From NCBI GenBank assembly GCA_034190875.2, contig CM067354.1:65458127-65522126 (forward strand): DNA of 64,000 nt, written 5' to 3'. The translations under genes and the position numbers were made by a program. Under the pieces are notes generated by a model. That model saw only the letters and a list, made by a program, of their open reading frames with translations. It was not told the DNA's origin and did not search any database. The DNA is from Urechis unicinctus (taxonomy: Eukaryota > Annelida > Polychaeta > Xenopneusta > Urechidae). Position 1 is the stretch's first letter. Each line of letters begins with the position of its first letter. Below, one piece after another: positions 40,064 to 50,969 of the stretch.

Positions 40064-41556
40064 GTAGGGCTAACATTGGGATAATCAAATGACAGTGCTA
40101 TCCTGGCTCGTTGATATACACTGGCTGTCTTAACAGTCACCTGGTAGCAGGGGGATATATTTGGTCATTTTTTACTCGCCACGATACTTAACAATATACT
40201 GTTATTGTGAAGATATGATCTACAGCAACCCAGCGCACGACGAAGTAGCACTTGATGTCGCCTTCATCATTCGAGGGTGGTTTCGTAGATACGTCCGATG
40301 TGTACATCCACATCATCCATAACCTATATAAGCTATATCCCGGAAATCGTACGTAATTGATTACTGGTTTTTGCGACGCATCCATGGCTTATAATATTGC
40401 TGACCAGGTCTCCCCCATTAGCTCTATTCGATTCCGCCTAAGCCCAATTACTCTGAAAGTAGCAGTGCACAACGTCTTATTGACGACGTGCGATGGTCGT
40501 GAACATACACGCGGTGAACGATACCCGAGTTCCCATTTTACACGATAATTACACAAATGTACATATGAAGAATAACAAAGGCGATTTAATCCGGAGGGCC
40601 ACATTTTGAAAAGTTCATGTGTATTTTGAATGAGAAGATTGGTTGCTGCGCGCACGCGTAGACAAGGTTCGTCACAAGCGAACTTTTGCTTTCAGAATTT
40701 TATTATTTAAGTATACGTGTCACTTTGTCAGTGATTACCTTTTTGCAATACCTACCTTAGAGACGTCATATATCCAAAACGGGGGTTGGCGTGAACGAAA
40801 GTTGTGGTTCTAGAAGTTCAAAATTGTGTCGTTCGTTCAAAGGATATTCATCTCAATTTTTGACATATATAGATACGTAAGTACACATCATTGATGAGAA
40901 ACTACATGCACTCGAAATAAAACGCTCACCGCACGACGCACATAGCTACTTTCGGCTACTCTGAAATCAGCTACTGAGCACACATTTGGCATCTAGTATC
41001 GGATCCTTGAGTTGGGCACGCATTCTAGGACATTAGAGTTGGTACACTAGAGGGGTTTGGACGACCATATAGAGATTTGACTCATTTCGAACACCCTATA
41101 TATAATTATCTCCGAGCAGGACCATGCATGGGACATAAAAGCGTAAGAAGAGGTGACAGAAAACCTTACCTGGAAGACTGGGTGTCGGAACAACATGTAG
41201 AATCCATAGCAAGTAGTCTGGGAAAAAAGACAACCAAGCGAATCTACTCTGAAAAGCGCAGAGCAATTCCGGAAGCCTTCGTTGATGTAGCGTTGATAGA
41301 TGCCTAGAATCTATCCGAATATAAAACACGGTTGCGTGGTATATACCAAAGCACGCCGTCTATACGCATACTTTTAAGTGAGAACCAGGACAACAGATGG
41401 CGCCGCTGAATAGGGCAATTATATATAAATACGATTTCAGACCTTGTTGTGCAGAAAACAGTTTTTACGAACACCACAACCCCCAATAACATCATAACAT
41501 ATGTAAGAATTGTGGGAATTTATATTGAAAATTACCGCACATCGGGGTGAATGTCT

Positions 41557-42557
<1,001 letters not shown>

Positions 42558-43214
42558 ATCTGCCGATCTGACCCGTTTATAAATCCACATCTGCGGATCA
42601 CTCGATGGACTGGAAACGGCCCATCTGCAGATGGTTCTGACCCAATTGCGGATCAGTGTTGCATCGTAATTGTACTAATGGATTTTAATTTATTCCTGCT
42701 TGGTGCTATAACACGAACAAACAAAAAACATAGTCTTGTTGTCATTATGCCAAATCCCATGCGTAACTTTGTAAACATAAGATTTAAAAGAAAATCATCC
42801 GCAAATGGTTTTGACTCAAATTCAGATAAGGAACTCATTACAAAAAAACAGATTTTTATTTATTTCCGTTATGTGCAACATGATGTAAGAAAATTGTGCC
42901 GTAGTTCCAAATTCTAAGCAACACAGAGAAAACATAATCGTGATATACAGATATACATCTGCAAACGGGTCAGACCCATTTGCATATGCTTCTGACCATA
43001 TCTGAGGATGGATAAGACCCGACTTCAAAAAATTATCACATCATTATTACTTTAATCGACATTTACTAAACCAAATTGTGCCACAAAACCAATTAAACTT
43101 CTGTGCAAACCACAGCAATTGTGTAAAATATCCTAAAATAGGTCAGATCTATCAAGAGATCCGCAGATTTGTAAACGGGTAAGACCCATCAGCAGATGGG
43201 TCAGATCGGCAGAT
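42558..43214. mobile_element. Unclassified element with inverted termini and internal subrepeats
   Basis: The left end atctgccgatctgaccc (42558-42574) is the exact reverse complement of the right end at 43198-43214. A second block, ctgcggatc at 42591-42599, pairs with gatccgcag at 43158-43166, and the intervening gtttataaat/atttgtaaac also pair. Inside, related short motifs recur in both orientations near 42620-42655, 42797-42832 and 42957-43020 (cagatggttctgaccc, aaacgggtcagaccc). No transposase ORF is visible. It could be a MITE or foldback-type element flanked by (tg)n on the left and (ct)n on the right, or a cluster of a short palindromic repeat. Confidence 0.62.
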
Positions 43215-43215
43215 G

Positions 43216-43216
<1 letters not shown>

Positions 43217-43286
<70 letters not shown>

Positions 43287-43312
43287 GCTCGCTCTCTCTC
43301 TCTCTCCTCCTC

Positions 43313-43372
<60 letters not shown>
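43217..43372. repeat. CT microsatellite
   Basis: (ct)n with cctcctcg interruptions, directly after the inverted-terminus element. Confidence 0.96.
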
Positions 43373-43385
<13 letters not shown>

Positions 43386-43589
43386 GAGAGAGAGATATAT
43401 ATATATAGAGAGATATATATACATATATGTATGTATATATTTATTTTAAATAGATATAAATATATATAGGGAGGTAGACGTATATAGATACATGTATATA
43501 TACATGCATATATATAATTATTTACACATATAGATATATATAGATATATATATTTATATATATAAATATATAGGGAAACATTTAATAAA

Positions 43590-43651
<62 letters not shown>

Positions 43652-44160
43652 TCATATATATGTATATATATATATATATATATAGTATATACCTGTATAT
43701 TTATATATATATACATATAAATTTAATATATATATATATATAATATATTTAACCATATATATATGTATCGTATATATAGATATATATATGTAAATATACA
43801 AATATACATATATACATATATATATGCATGTAAATACATATATATTTATGTACATTCAACTAAATATATACATACACATATGTATATATTTAAGTGCACA
43901 TATATATATATATATATTATATATATATATATGTATATATATACATACATACCATATATATATGTATATATTTATATAAATAATATATATAGAGATATAT
44001 ATATATATAGATATAGAGAGAGAGATAGACTATATATATATATATCTCTATATATATATAGATATATAGATATATATCTATATATATCTCTATATCTCTC
44101 TATATCTATATCTCTCTATATAGATCTAGATCTCTATATAGATCTATATATATCTATATA

Positions 44161-44215
<55 letters not shown>
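43373..44215. repeat. Long TA / GATA microsatellite cluster
   Basis: Interrupted (ta)n with gagaga and tctcta tracts, ending in pure (ta)n at 44215. It borders the virus-like block. Confidence 0.96.
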
Positions 44216-44218
<3 letters not shown>

Positions 44219-44513
44219 AACACAAAAAGGTGTTACATTTCGACTGGTGAAAAAGTCCTGATGTCTATATATTTTCGATGCAGGCGAAATGATCCAACTC
44301 ACCGACGAGATAAAAGAGCGACTAACGAAAACGTTGTTGAATCGGTATTGAAAATCAACCCCATTTGAGCCATTATCTGTGTACCGTGCGCAAATCCTCA
44401 CAGCCCATCAGATTCCCAACGACACCCATCTTATACATCATCATATTCTGTCTTCGAGTGGCAGATGCCTGCTTGCTGGCTTTGGTTGACCATATTTTTA
44501 TCTCAGAATAATG

Positions 44514-44822
44514 TCACGCGAGTTCATACAACAGCACACAAAATAAAGCAATTATGAGTGTGAGGTTTTGAGCTTGCAAACTGTTGAGAGCCAAATTGAC
44601 CACATCAAACAGGTTGGAGAACTCTACACGAAACGCATTTGTGATATTGTCCACATTCACCTGGATAAGAAAATGTGTCAGATCTTCGGCGGCAATATGT
44701 GATGGGTAGACAGGCCCGGTTTTGTACGTTTTATTCGTATTGAAACTAAAGGCTTGTTTATTCATAGTGCTATCACACTCTGTCAAATGTTCAAAGCGGC
44801 GACGCTGTGTCCCTGCAAAATC
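44514..44822 (-). CDS. Small putative membrane-anchored protein, divergent gene of the virus-like block
   Basis: An open minus frame runs from a stop at about 44825 to 44514. The first ATG in frame is near 44765; a basic segment (QRRRFEHLT) precedes it. The protein is mixed-charge and ends in a strongly hydrophobic segment (LTLIIALFCVLLYELA), compatible with a C-terminal membrane anchor. It lies head-to-head with the plus-strand virus-like genes and slightly overlaps the first of them, a compact arrangement typical of viral rather than host DNA. No family recognised; it may still be a chance ORF. Confidence 0.38.
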   Translation of the reverse strand, partial: DFAGTQRRRFEHLTECDSTMNKQAFSFNTNKTYKTGPVYPSHIAAEDLTHFLIQVNVDNITNAFRVEFSNLFDVVNLALNSLQAQNLTLIIALFCVLLYELA

Positions 44823-45473
44823 CTAATGAGAATAGTGCAGGTGATCTATACGCAGGTCTTAGGTCAATCACGTATACTGTGGGCTGGTATAACATTGAAT
44901 CAGAGGTGCCCCTTCGATGGCTGCCAGCTAATTCTGGCCCAGAGGGGTTAAAACTTACCGTGCTCCCACCTGGCCTCTGGAGCTTCAAGCGTATACAGGA
45001 GAAAATTGAATCTATGACTCAGGATACTTTAGTTCCTAGGTTGGGGTTGAGGGTTCAACTGGGATTGTTACCCTCTCAGTTCCTCCTTCTGGGTCTTTAC
45101 GATGTGACGGTGTTTTGGAGATGTTAGGTCTTGATGCAGGTCTGGGTGGGGGATGGATTCGTTCAGGTCTTCACAAAGGCGTCCGGCCGTGAACTATAGC
45201 GTCTTGAACCCACTTTATGTCCACCTCGATCAAGTCAGTAACACGCACAACATACTTGATGGTGAGCCCACTACGCCTCTTGAAGTTGTGGGTTGTGGGG
45301 GCTGCTCTTTCAGTGATATCATAACCACAAACATTGTTAATCCTGTGTCAAAACGTGTTGGTGCAAGAGCCGTTAATGAGTTAAAGGTTCAGATAACAGA
45401 TAATAAGGGACGTTTATTGAACAATCACGACCTTCCTATTGGCGTTGTTCTTCAATTTACAAGATGTCAATAA
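44807..45473 (+). pseudogene. Virus-like structural-type protein, frameshifted
   Basis: Protein character continues through three frames: SAGDLYAGLRSITYTVGWYN (about 44834-44893), LPPGLWSFKRIQEKIESM (about 44964-45017), then after a shift near 45045 a Gly/Ser-rich segment, and after another near 45185 VLNPLYVHLDQVSNTHNIL and finally LPIGVVLQF before the stop at about 45471. No in-frame ATG begins the first part. The last part overlaps the start of the next gene by about 10 bp. The mostly beta-type composition and the position before a fibre-like gene suggest a virion component, but no named capsid family is claimed. At least two frameshifts make it non-functional as read. Confidence 0.55.
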
Positions 45474-46106
45474 AGGCGAGTATTTATGGAACTCAACTGA
45501 AAACGGATCAGGGCGGCGCTGACCTCTCTAAATATGTCTATGTAGACTCACAAAAAATGGATAAAGGTGGCGGTACTATGACTGGAGATCTTGAAATGGG
45601 AGATAATAAAATCGTTCAGTTGGGAGACCCAATATCGCCAACGGATGCTGCTAATAGAAAGTATGTTGATGACAGACACAGACAGCATCGCAGGCACCTG
45701 AGAGAACACAGAAGCTCCCAAACGAAACATCTCATTACTATTTGTGCAGAAGCAAGTGGCCCCCTTTCGCAGAGGATATGAGTGGTCGTTCGGCCATGGG
45801 GCTAGGGGTCGAGACTCACAAGACTCAACCTGTGGATATACCATGTTATCCAATGGTAGGATCATTCGTATGGGGTTGTCTTCTGGTGTGGGTGCTGATA
45901 CTGCCGTTATAACAGTCGTTCCTGTTATTAATGGAACGAATCAAGCGGTAGGAATAAGTAAGCCTACTAACCAACGTGGTGTTGTAATATCTTTAGACCA
46001 GCCTTTGCAGCTAGAACAAGGCAACGTTATTAATTTTTATACAACCACTCAAAACAGAGGGGCTACTTGGTCTGTAGTATCACTCCTTATTGAACTTGAC
46101 TTATAG
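45464..46106 (+). pseudogene. Phage-tail-fibre-like protein with C-terminal beta-rich head, frameshifted
   Basis: ATG 45464 opens a frame with GGGTMTGDLEMGDNKIVQLG (about 45560-45619) and PTDAANRKYVD. This is the repeat seen in phage tail fibres and in fibre-like proteins of eukaryotic viruses, where it precedes trimerising stalks. The frame is lost near 45675, and an alternative frame with one TGA (about 45702) picks up. From about 45760 a coherent domain runs to the stop at 46104-46106, with GYTMLSNGRIIRMGLSSG, alternating Val-rich strands and the ending SLLIELDL, which looks like a beta-sandwich attachment head. It would act at the virion surface in host recognition. Lesions: a frame change around 45675-45690 plus one stop. 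Confidence 0.75.
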
Positions 46107-46129
46107 ACGTATGTGCCTATAACGGTAGT

Positions 46130-46716
46130 ATGAAACAACAACCAACTGTGCTGCTTGATGAGAATCCAGGCCACTCCTATCAGCTGAATGAGATCGGTCT
46201 CAAGAAGCAATACCTTGAGAAAGAAATTGAAAAATATGGTGCTATGTATAAAAAATATAGGTGTGCAGTAAACTCAGTGGACGCTGTAGACACTGCTTTA
46301 GTTGCTGTGGGTATGTGTCTTGGCGCAAGTGGTGCGGGTCTGATGTCTACGGTGGTTGCTGCCCCTATTGCTACAGTTTTGGGTCCTACGGGGGCCGCTT
46401 GTGGGCTGGTTGCAATTGCAGGAAAAGTCATCAACCGGCGGCTGTCGGCAAAGGTAAAGAAGCACGACCAGATTCAAATTCTGGCACAGAGCAAACTAAA
46501 CACGTTGACAGATATTATTTCGACGGCTTTATCTCAGACAATGAGTTTAAGCTCGTTTTGGCCGAGTTCGAAAAATATACTCGAATGAAAAGCGACATTA
46601 AGGCTAAGACGTTGGCTAGGGTATCTCCACCCCCCTCACCGCCTAGGCCGAAGGGGGTCGCAGGAGGTGATCGCGCCGAAACCGTGGTAATTGCAGCCGA
46701 CCGACTGACCATTTAA
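46130..46716 (+). pseudogene. Glycine/alanine-rich hydrophobic virus-like protein, frameshifted
   Basis: ATG 46130 starts a protein with an N-terminal charged helix (LKKQYLEKEIEKYGAMYKKY, about residues 24-43). It is followed by a long Gly/Ala-rich hydrophobic region (about residues 55-104, for example LGASGAGLMSTVVAAPIATV) that could form two membrane segments, then a basic RRLSAKVKKHDQ. Near 46500-46530 the frame shifts; the other plus frame carries on with FISDNEFKLVLAEFEKY and a Pro-rich tail to the stop at about 46714. The layout (helix, hydrophobic hairpin, helix) recalls membrane-active virion or minor structural proteins, but the family is not identified. It lies 23 bp after the fibre-like gene. 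Confidence 0.55.
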
Positions 46717-46737
46717 GAGTAGTGTTTGCTGGGTATA

Positions 46738-47654
46738 ATGGAGGTGGCGATAAAATCTTTCTGCAACAATCATACTGGAGTCAAGCAAAATACGGACCAG
46801 TGGGAGACCACGAGGAAGGACTGCGTTGGAGGAAGTGACTACACCGCCATCATAAGGCAAAACTACTTTTGCAGCTATAGTAAGAAGCTGACTGAAAAAA
46901 CTAGCAATGAGAGTGTTCGCTTTAGCGCGCCCTACCTCTGGGGTCAGACTTTTGAGGAGGTTGCAATTGCGGTATTGGAGAAAGTGTACGACACCAAGGT
47001 CTACAGAAATAATATCTATATTCAGTGCGGCGCAACGGCCTACTCTCCGGATGGCTTTTGTGTGCTCCCGATCCGGTGGGCTGGGGTGACCGGGGGTGGG
47101 GTGGGTGCTGTTTGTTGGGGGCATCCTGAGGAGGTTGTGCTGCTCGAGATAAAGTGCCCCTACACTCGGAGTCCTGGGAGGGTGATTCCGAACATGTATA
47201 AGCCTCAGGTTCTGTTGGGGCTGCACCACAGTCCGGTGGCGACCATCGGGTGTTTGTTGACTGCGTTTTAAAGTTGTGCGCCTACCAGGACCTGAGGAGG
47301 GCTGAGACGTACAACCAAGTGTATCACTAGGATCGGAAGAAGTATAAGGAGACGGTGGCTTGGGGGTGGGCGTTGATTAAGGGCCTCGAAGACGGTGACT
47401 ATGGCGCGAACGGGAGGTTTAATAGTTGCCTGGGCGTGGAACAGGAGCATCACGGTCCTTGGCTTGGAAGACCGAGTGGGGCCGCGGCCGCTACTGTTGG
47501 AAGCTCTTTACGATGAGGTTGATAACCCAACTTTATCGAGCAGAACAACGCTAAGGATGCCCAGTTTATAGAGGACCTCGACCGCATGAAAAATGGAACT
47601 TACACGGGTTTACTTGGCCCCGGAATGTTTACACTTGAAGACCTTTATGGATAG
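46738..47654 (+). pseudogene. YqaJ-type (lambda-exonuclease fold) viral nuclease, broken
   Basis: From ATG 46738 the frame contains, in order, the nuclease hallmarks: DQWETTRKDCVGGSDYTAI (R and GGSD; D near 46837), LWGQTFEEVA (catalytic-region E), YSPDGF (metal-binding D, 47041-47058) and LLEIKCPY (the E-x-K core, about 47140-47163). The closing PQVLLGLHHSPVATIG follows. The frame is lost near 47250; the neighbouring frame continues FVDCVLKLC, reaches a stop at about 47328, and shows further fragments (KKYKETVAWGWALIKGLEDG; FIEDLDRMKNGTYTGLLGPG) up to a TAG at about 47652. Such enzymes resect 5' ends and work with annealing proteins in viral recombination. Some eukaryotic DNA transposons also carry YqaJ nucleases, but the fibre-like neighbours favour a virus. 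Local GC is clearly above that of the surroundings. Confidence 0.82.
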
Positions 47655-47689
47655 ACCCTGGGGGTTGGTATTATAGGTAATGGCGGTTC

Positions 47690-47755
47690 CCCTACCCCCT
47701 GCGACTCGTGGCTCCCTGCACCCTGCGACTCGTGGCTTCCTGCCCCCCGCAACTC
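47690..47755. repeat. Short GC-rich tandem repeat, about 24-bp unit
   Basis: ccctgcgactcgtggctccc and its variants occur nearly three times in a row, immediately behind the nuclease remnant. Confidence 0.85.
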
Positions 47756-47759
47756 ATTG

Positions 47760-48551
47760 CTGCTATAACTTAGTCCGTTGGAATGATGGTTGCTGACTGG
47801 TTGGATATCTGGGGTATGGGCGATCTGCTGTGGTGAGTTGGTGGTCTCAAGATCGTCCCCTCTGCGCTTGAGCCGTCATTCCCTTACTACTCCATGATAA
47901 TTAGGATAGCGTAACTACGTCGTTGAGGGAATCACTTTTACATTTTTATAATCAGTTCTATCCTAGCCTCCGCACTCAACAGACACATCAATTGATGGTT
48001 TTTCTGAGTCAACGGGAATACATCTGTATGTTAAACCGCGATTCTTCAGAAAGGTCGGTCCATTAAATATCCTAAATATGTGTAATAGCGTGCCGTTATA
48101 GGTTCAAACATGAATTGCCAAACGGTACAAATCAATCCACCAGTTCGTGGAAATAGTTTGATAGGAGTCTTTCGTCGCGTTTCCTCTCAGCTCGGATAAA
48201 TTTTTGACTTTAATTGTGCACACCTACAATGTAAAAAACAAAATGGTGTTGACATTCTACAGAAATGATTTGGTTCAATGTAACGATTGCTCTATATTGT
48301 GTGAAAAAAACTGGCTGTCATAACGACTTGTGGTTTGGGCCTCGGTTATTTGCAAATATAGACTAAACAGCAAATATTATGCAGTCTTCAACGTGTTCAA
48401 GGTGTGTCGTCAATCTAAATCAAGTGTCAATAACATATTTTGTCAATCCTTGTAGTAGTAACTTAAACACGAGTTGGTTTCCAATACAATGCATTGCAGG
48501 TTTGGAACATGTCCAAGTGTGTCGTCGCCCTAAACCTAGTGACTGGGTAAG
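47760..48551. other. Non-coding stretch
   Basis: AT content rises again after the virus-like block. No ORF or repeat of note. Confidence 0.5.
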
Positions 48552-48958
48552 CTAGGATGACACCAGTGGTGCTATAGAGCATGATGCAATCGCCTTTGGC
48601 CCGTTCAGAAGGTAAATCTTGACCGGCGCCACTGGAGGGCGCTCACGGGTGTCCTCCTCGAGGACTGCAGGAGGTAGCATGGTAGAGAGGGTGACATGTT
48701 CATAGGTGGTATAACTACCCGAGGTAGAGAAAGATACAAATAATCGACTCAATGACTCAGGAACACTTACCACATCGTCGGGTCATAGTCGGCGGCATCG
48801 ATGTGATCGTCGCATTGCGTGACACATATCAATGTTGCGGTAAGCGAATGATCAGCGATATCGCCAAGATCATTAGCGATGTGGGTCACGTATACATGCC
48901 CGCCTCGCAACCAAGGCACGAGCAGTTGGGCTGTCATGGGGTGGCATCGGGGGACTAA
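48552..48958 (-). CDS. Two-exon gene fragment, unknown product
   Basis: An upstream exon (about 48958 to 48771) reads LLVPWLRGGHVYVTHIANDL then DHSLTATLICVTQCDDHIDA and DYDPTM, ending at a textbook donor (gatgtg|gtaagt). A downstream exon starts at 48714 after cctcgggtag and reads YTTYEHVTLSTMLPPAVLEE, then RPPVAPVKIYLLNGPKAIA, stopping at 48554-48552. Joining them keeps the frame (phase 2), whereas reading through the 56-bp intron meets TAA at once; this is good evidence for a spliced gene. The DNA is GC-richer than its surroundings. The 5' end is undefined: an ATG near 48926 is in frame, or an acceptor near 48957 could bring in more exons. No domain recognised. Confidence 0.55.
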
Positions 48959-49275
48959 CGATAGAAATCATATACACAAGATGCCCTCATACAGCTTATT
49001 AAGCAATATTACTGATCATGCTCACGGGTTTGCTTTCCCATGAATATCAATCGCTTAGAATAATGTTGATGTTGAATCTTTGCCCCGGGATCATCAGTCT
49101 CAAACTTGGCACTTTGTCCGCAGGAATCCATATTTTCCCCATAATAAAGGCGGCTTTCTACGTGATGTTAATTTTGACTCGCTCAAGTCGCTACCATACT
49201 GCCATTTTGGTTTTTAGGGATAAGTTATTTCAATGATAATCGCGATTATTTTTGTTCTGTTGCAAGCCTCTACAG

Positions 49276-50161
49276 ATATCGTTGACGATGGAGGAGAGTC
49301 TATGTGAGTCAGCGACCTTACGGGAGGCCGCCATTGGAGGGTCAGGCAGAGCTCAATATGAACTAGGATCCCATTTATTATCTACATCAAGCAATGGCGT
49401 GAACGCAGTAGAAGCAATGGAATGGCTTGTCAAAGCATCAAAGAATTGTGTTGATGAAGCTACAAGCTTGCTAAAGAAATGCGCAGATGAGCAACACAGT
49501 GTGATAAATTTTGTTATATATCAGTGATAGAATGCTACCACAGTGTATTCCATGCAAGGGGTCTGAATGGCGTGTTTGCTGTTATTGTATATCCTAGATG
49601 GAATAACAGAGGGCAATGTTGATGACATCAACTGGTGTGTAAGTATAAGCACAGCAGAGAAATCTCTCCGCTTGACAGCATCTGTATTCTAGAAGCAGCT
49701 GACATCAAACTGCAAAGATGAAAAACTCACGATCCATATATTACGAGCGCGTGAAGGACTTCGCAACTGAGAAAACCGAGAAACAAATTCTAGATAGCAC
49801 GACAGAGTAGTTACAGAATCCTGACGAAGTGAAGTAAGATGACTTTTTAGAAACCGTATCCCGGCGTGACCGATTGCGTTAACCTCGTCATGACTTTCAT
49901 CCCATTCAATCAACTCAATGTTCTCATTATCTTTTCCATGTTGAGCCTGCTCTCCGCCAGTTGGCTGCTGGGCGTCTACTCTATTGGTGTCTTCTATCTT
50001 TTTCTGGTCGTGATGATTGTTGTATAATTCAGATGTTTAAAACGAAGAAGAAACTGAGTGAAGCAAAAAGCATGGTAACTATGATGCGTCGTTACGATAA
50101 CAAGATAGATCCTAACCAAGTGGTCGCCATGTTTGTGGCAAACAGCATAAAACCCCACTGA
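49276..50161 (+). pseudogene. WFS1: Wolframin homologue, partial and broken
   Basis: Exon 1 (49276-49498, after a pyrimidine-rich cctctacag; ATG 49288) encodes a Sel1-like repeat: GGSGRAQYELGSHLL then AVEAMEWLVKASKNCVDEAT and LLKKC. Exon 2 (from 49598, in phase) begins GITEGNVDDINW and continues STAEKSLRLTA, as in the segment after the wolframin Sel1-like part, but meets TAG at 49690. Around 49884-50026 comes a membrane segment (FIPFNQLNVLIIFSMLS, then GVFYLFLVVMIVV) matching the first wolframin transmembrane region in order. A one-base shift near 50022 leads to QMFKTKKKLSEAKSMVTMMR and a stop after KPH (50161). Wolframin is an ER membrane protein involved in calcium and stress handling in animals. 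The remaining transmembrane and C-terminal parts were not found. The stretch 49693-49883 retains only stop-ridden similarity. Confidence 0.75.
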
Positions 50162-50969
50162 AAATTAATTACAGCTCAGCCCATTTTTCCCATGGCGTTT
50201 TATTTTAGCAACAAGACGTGGATACCTCGTTCTGAAATTGTGACCATCCGTGGGGATTCTGTTTGGCAGCATTGATATAATCGACCAGATATAGTAGACA
50301 GGAGCCATTAATGAACATTGTGACGTCATTGACGCTATTATCTTTATTTCCATTCTTTTTGCACGGCGGACGGCGAGGTGTCAGCAGGTGAGAGATAAGC
50401 AGGTATTATACTGTCCCTCCTCTCACTGATCAAGACGAACCCGACGATGATCATTCAAATGAGGAAACTAACGGCTGAGAATATGAAGATGAGGATGACT
50501 ATGACAACGAGGCTACGGAGGAAGGTGGTGGTGAAGAAAAATTGTCACAGTAATATAATTTGAGTCGTTAACTGAGTCCACTCATGATATGACCTAGTAA
50601 TAGCACAACTATAAACTACATTATCTGTAATGTTTAGATTAATCGTGCATAACATGTGTGCACCTGTTGGTTTTACTGACCGATGTATTTGTCAGGAAAA
50701 CAGCACGTTATGCTATCGATTCTTAAGAAACTGAGTATAACGCTTTCCTACTTGACTGTAGTGCTTGTAAATTGTGGTATATAATGATATTATTCAAATC
50801 ACTCTTACAAATAGCATTTTTATGATACCTTCATTCTACTGGACAGCGAATGGCGCTGCGGTTTATGTTGGCTAAATTTAAGGACCTGTTGTCTACTGAC
50901 TTGTTATTTATCAATAAGAGCATCAATTAAACGCTCACCCGATAAATTATATTGATGCTTAGCGGATCA
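50162..50969. other. Mostly non-coding, with an acidic ORF remnant
   Basis: At about 50405-50552 a plus frame encodes an acidic string (DEPDDDHSNEET, then a TGA, then EYEDEDDYDNEATEEGGGEE). It could be a relic of an acidic C-terminus or just purine-rich DNA. Nothing else was seen. Confidence 0.35.

Noticed and set aside
43152..43424. Arg/Glu and Ser/Leu repeat frames
   Set aside because: Translations of the (ct)n/(ga)n tract.
44514..47660. Bacterial or phage contamination
   Set aside because: Only the fibre motif is phage-like; the block is embedded between typical host microsatellites and host gene remnants, and the genes are decayed, so integration is the simpler reading. Junction reads would settle it.
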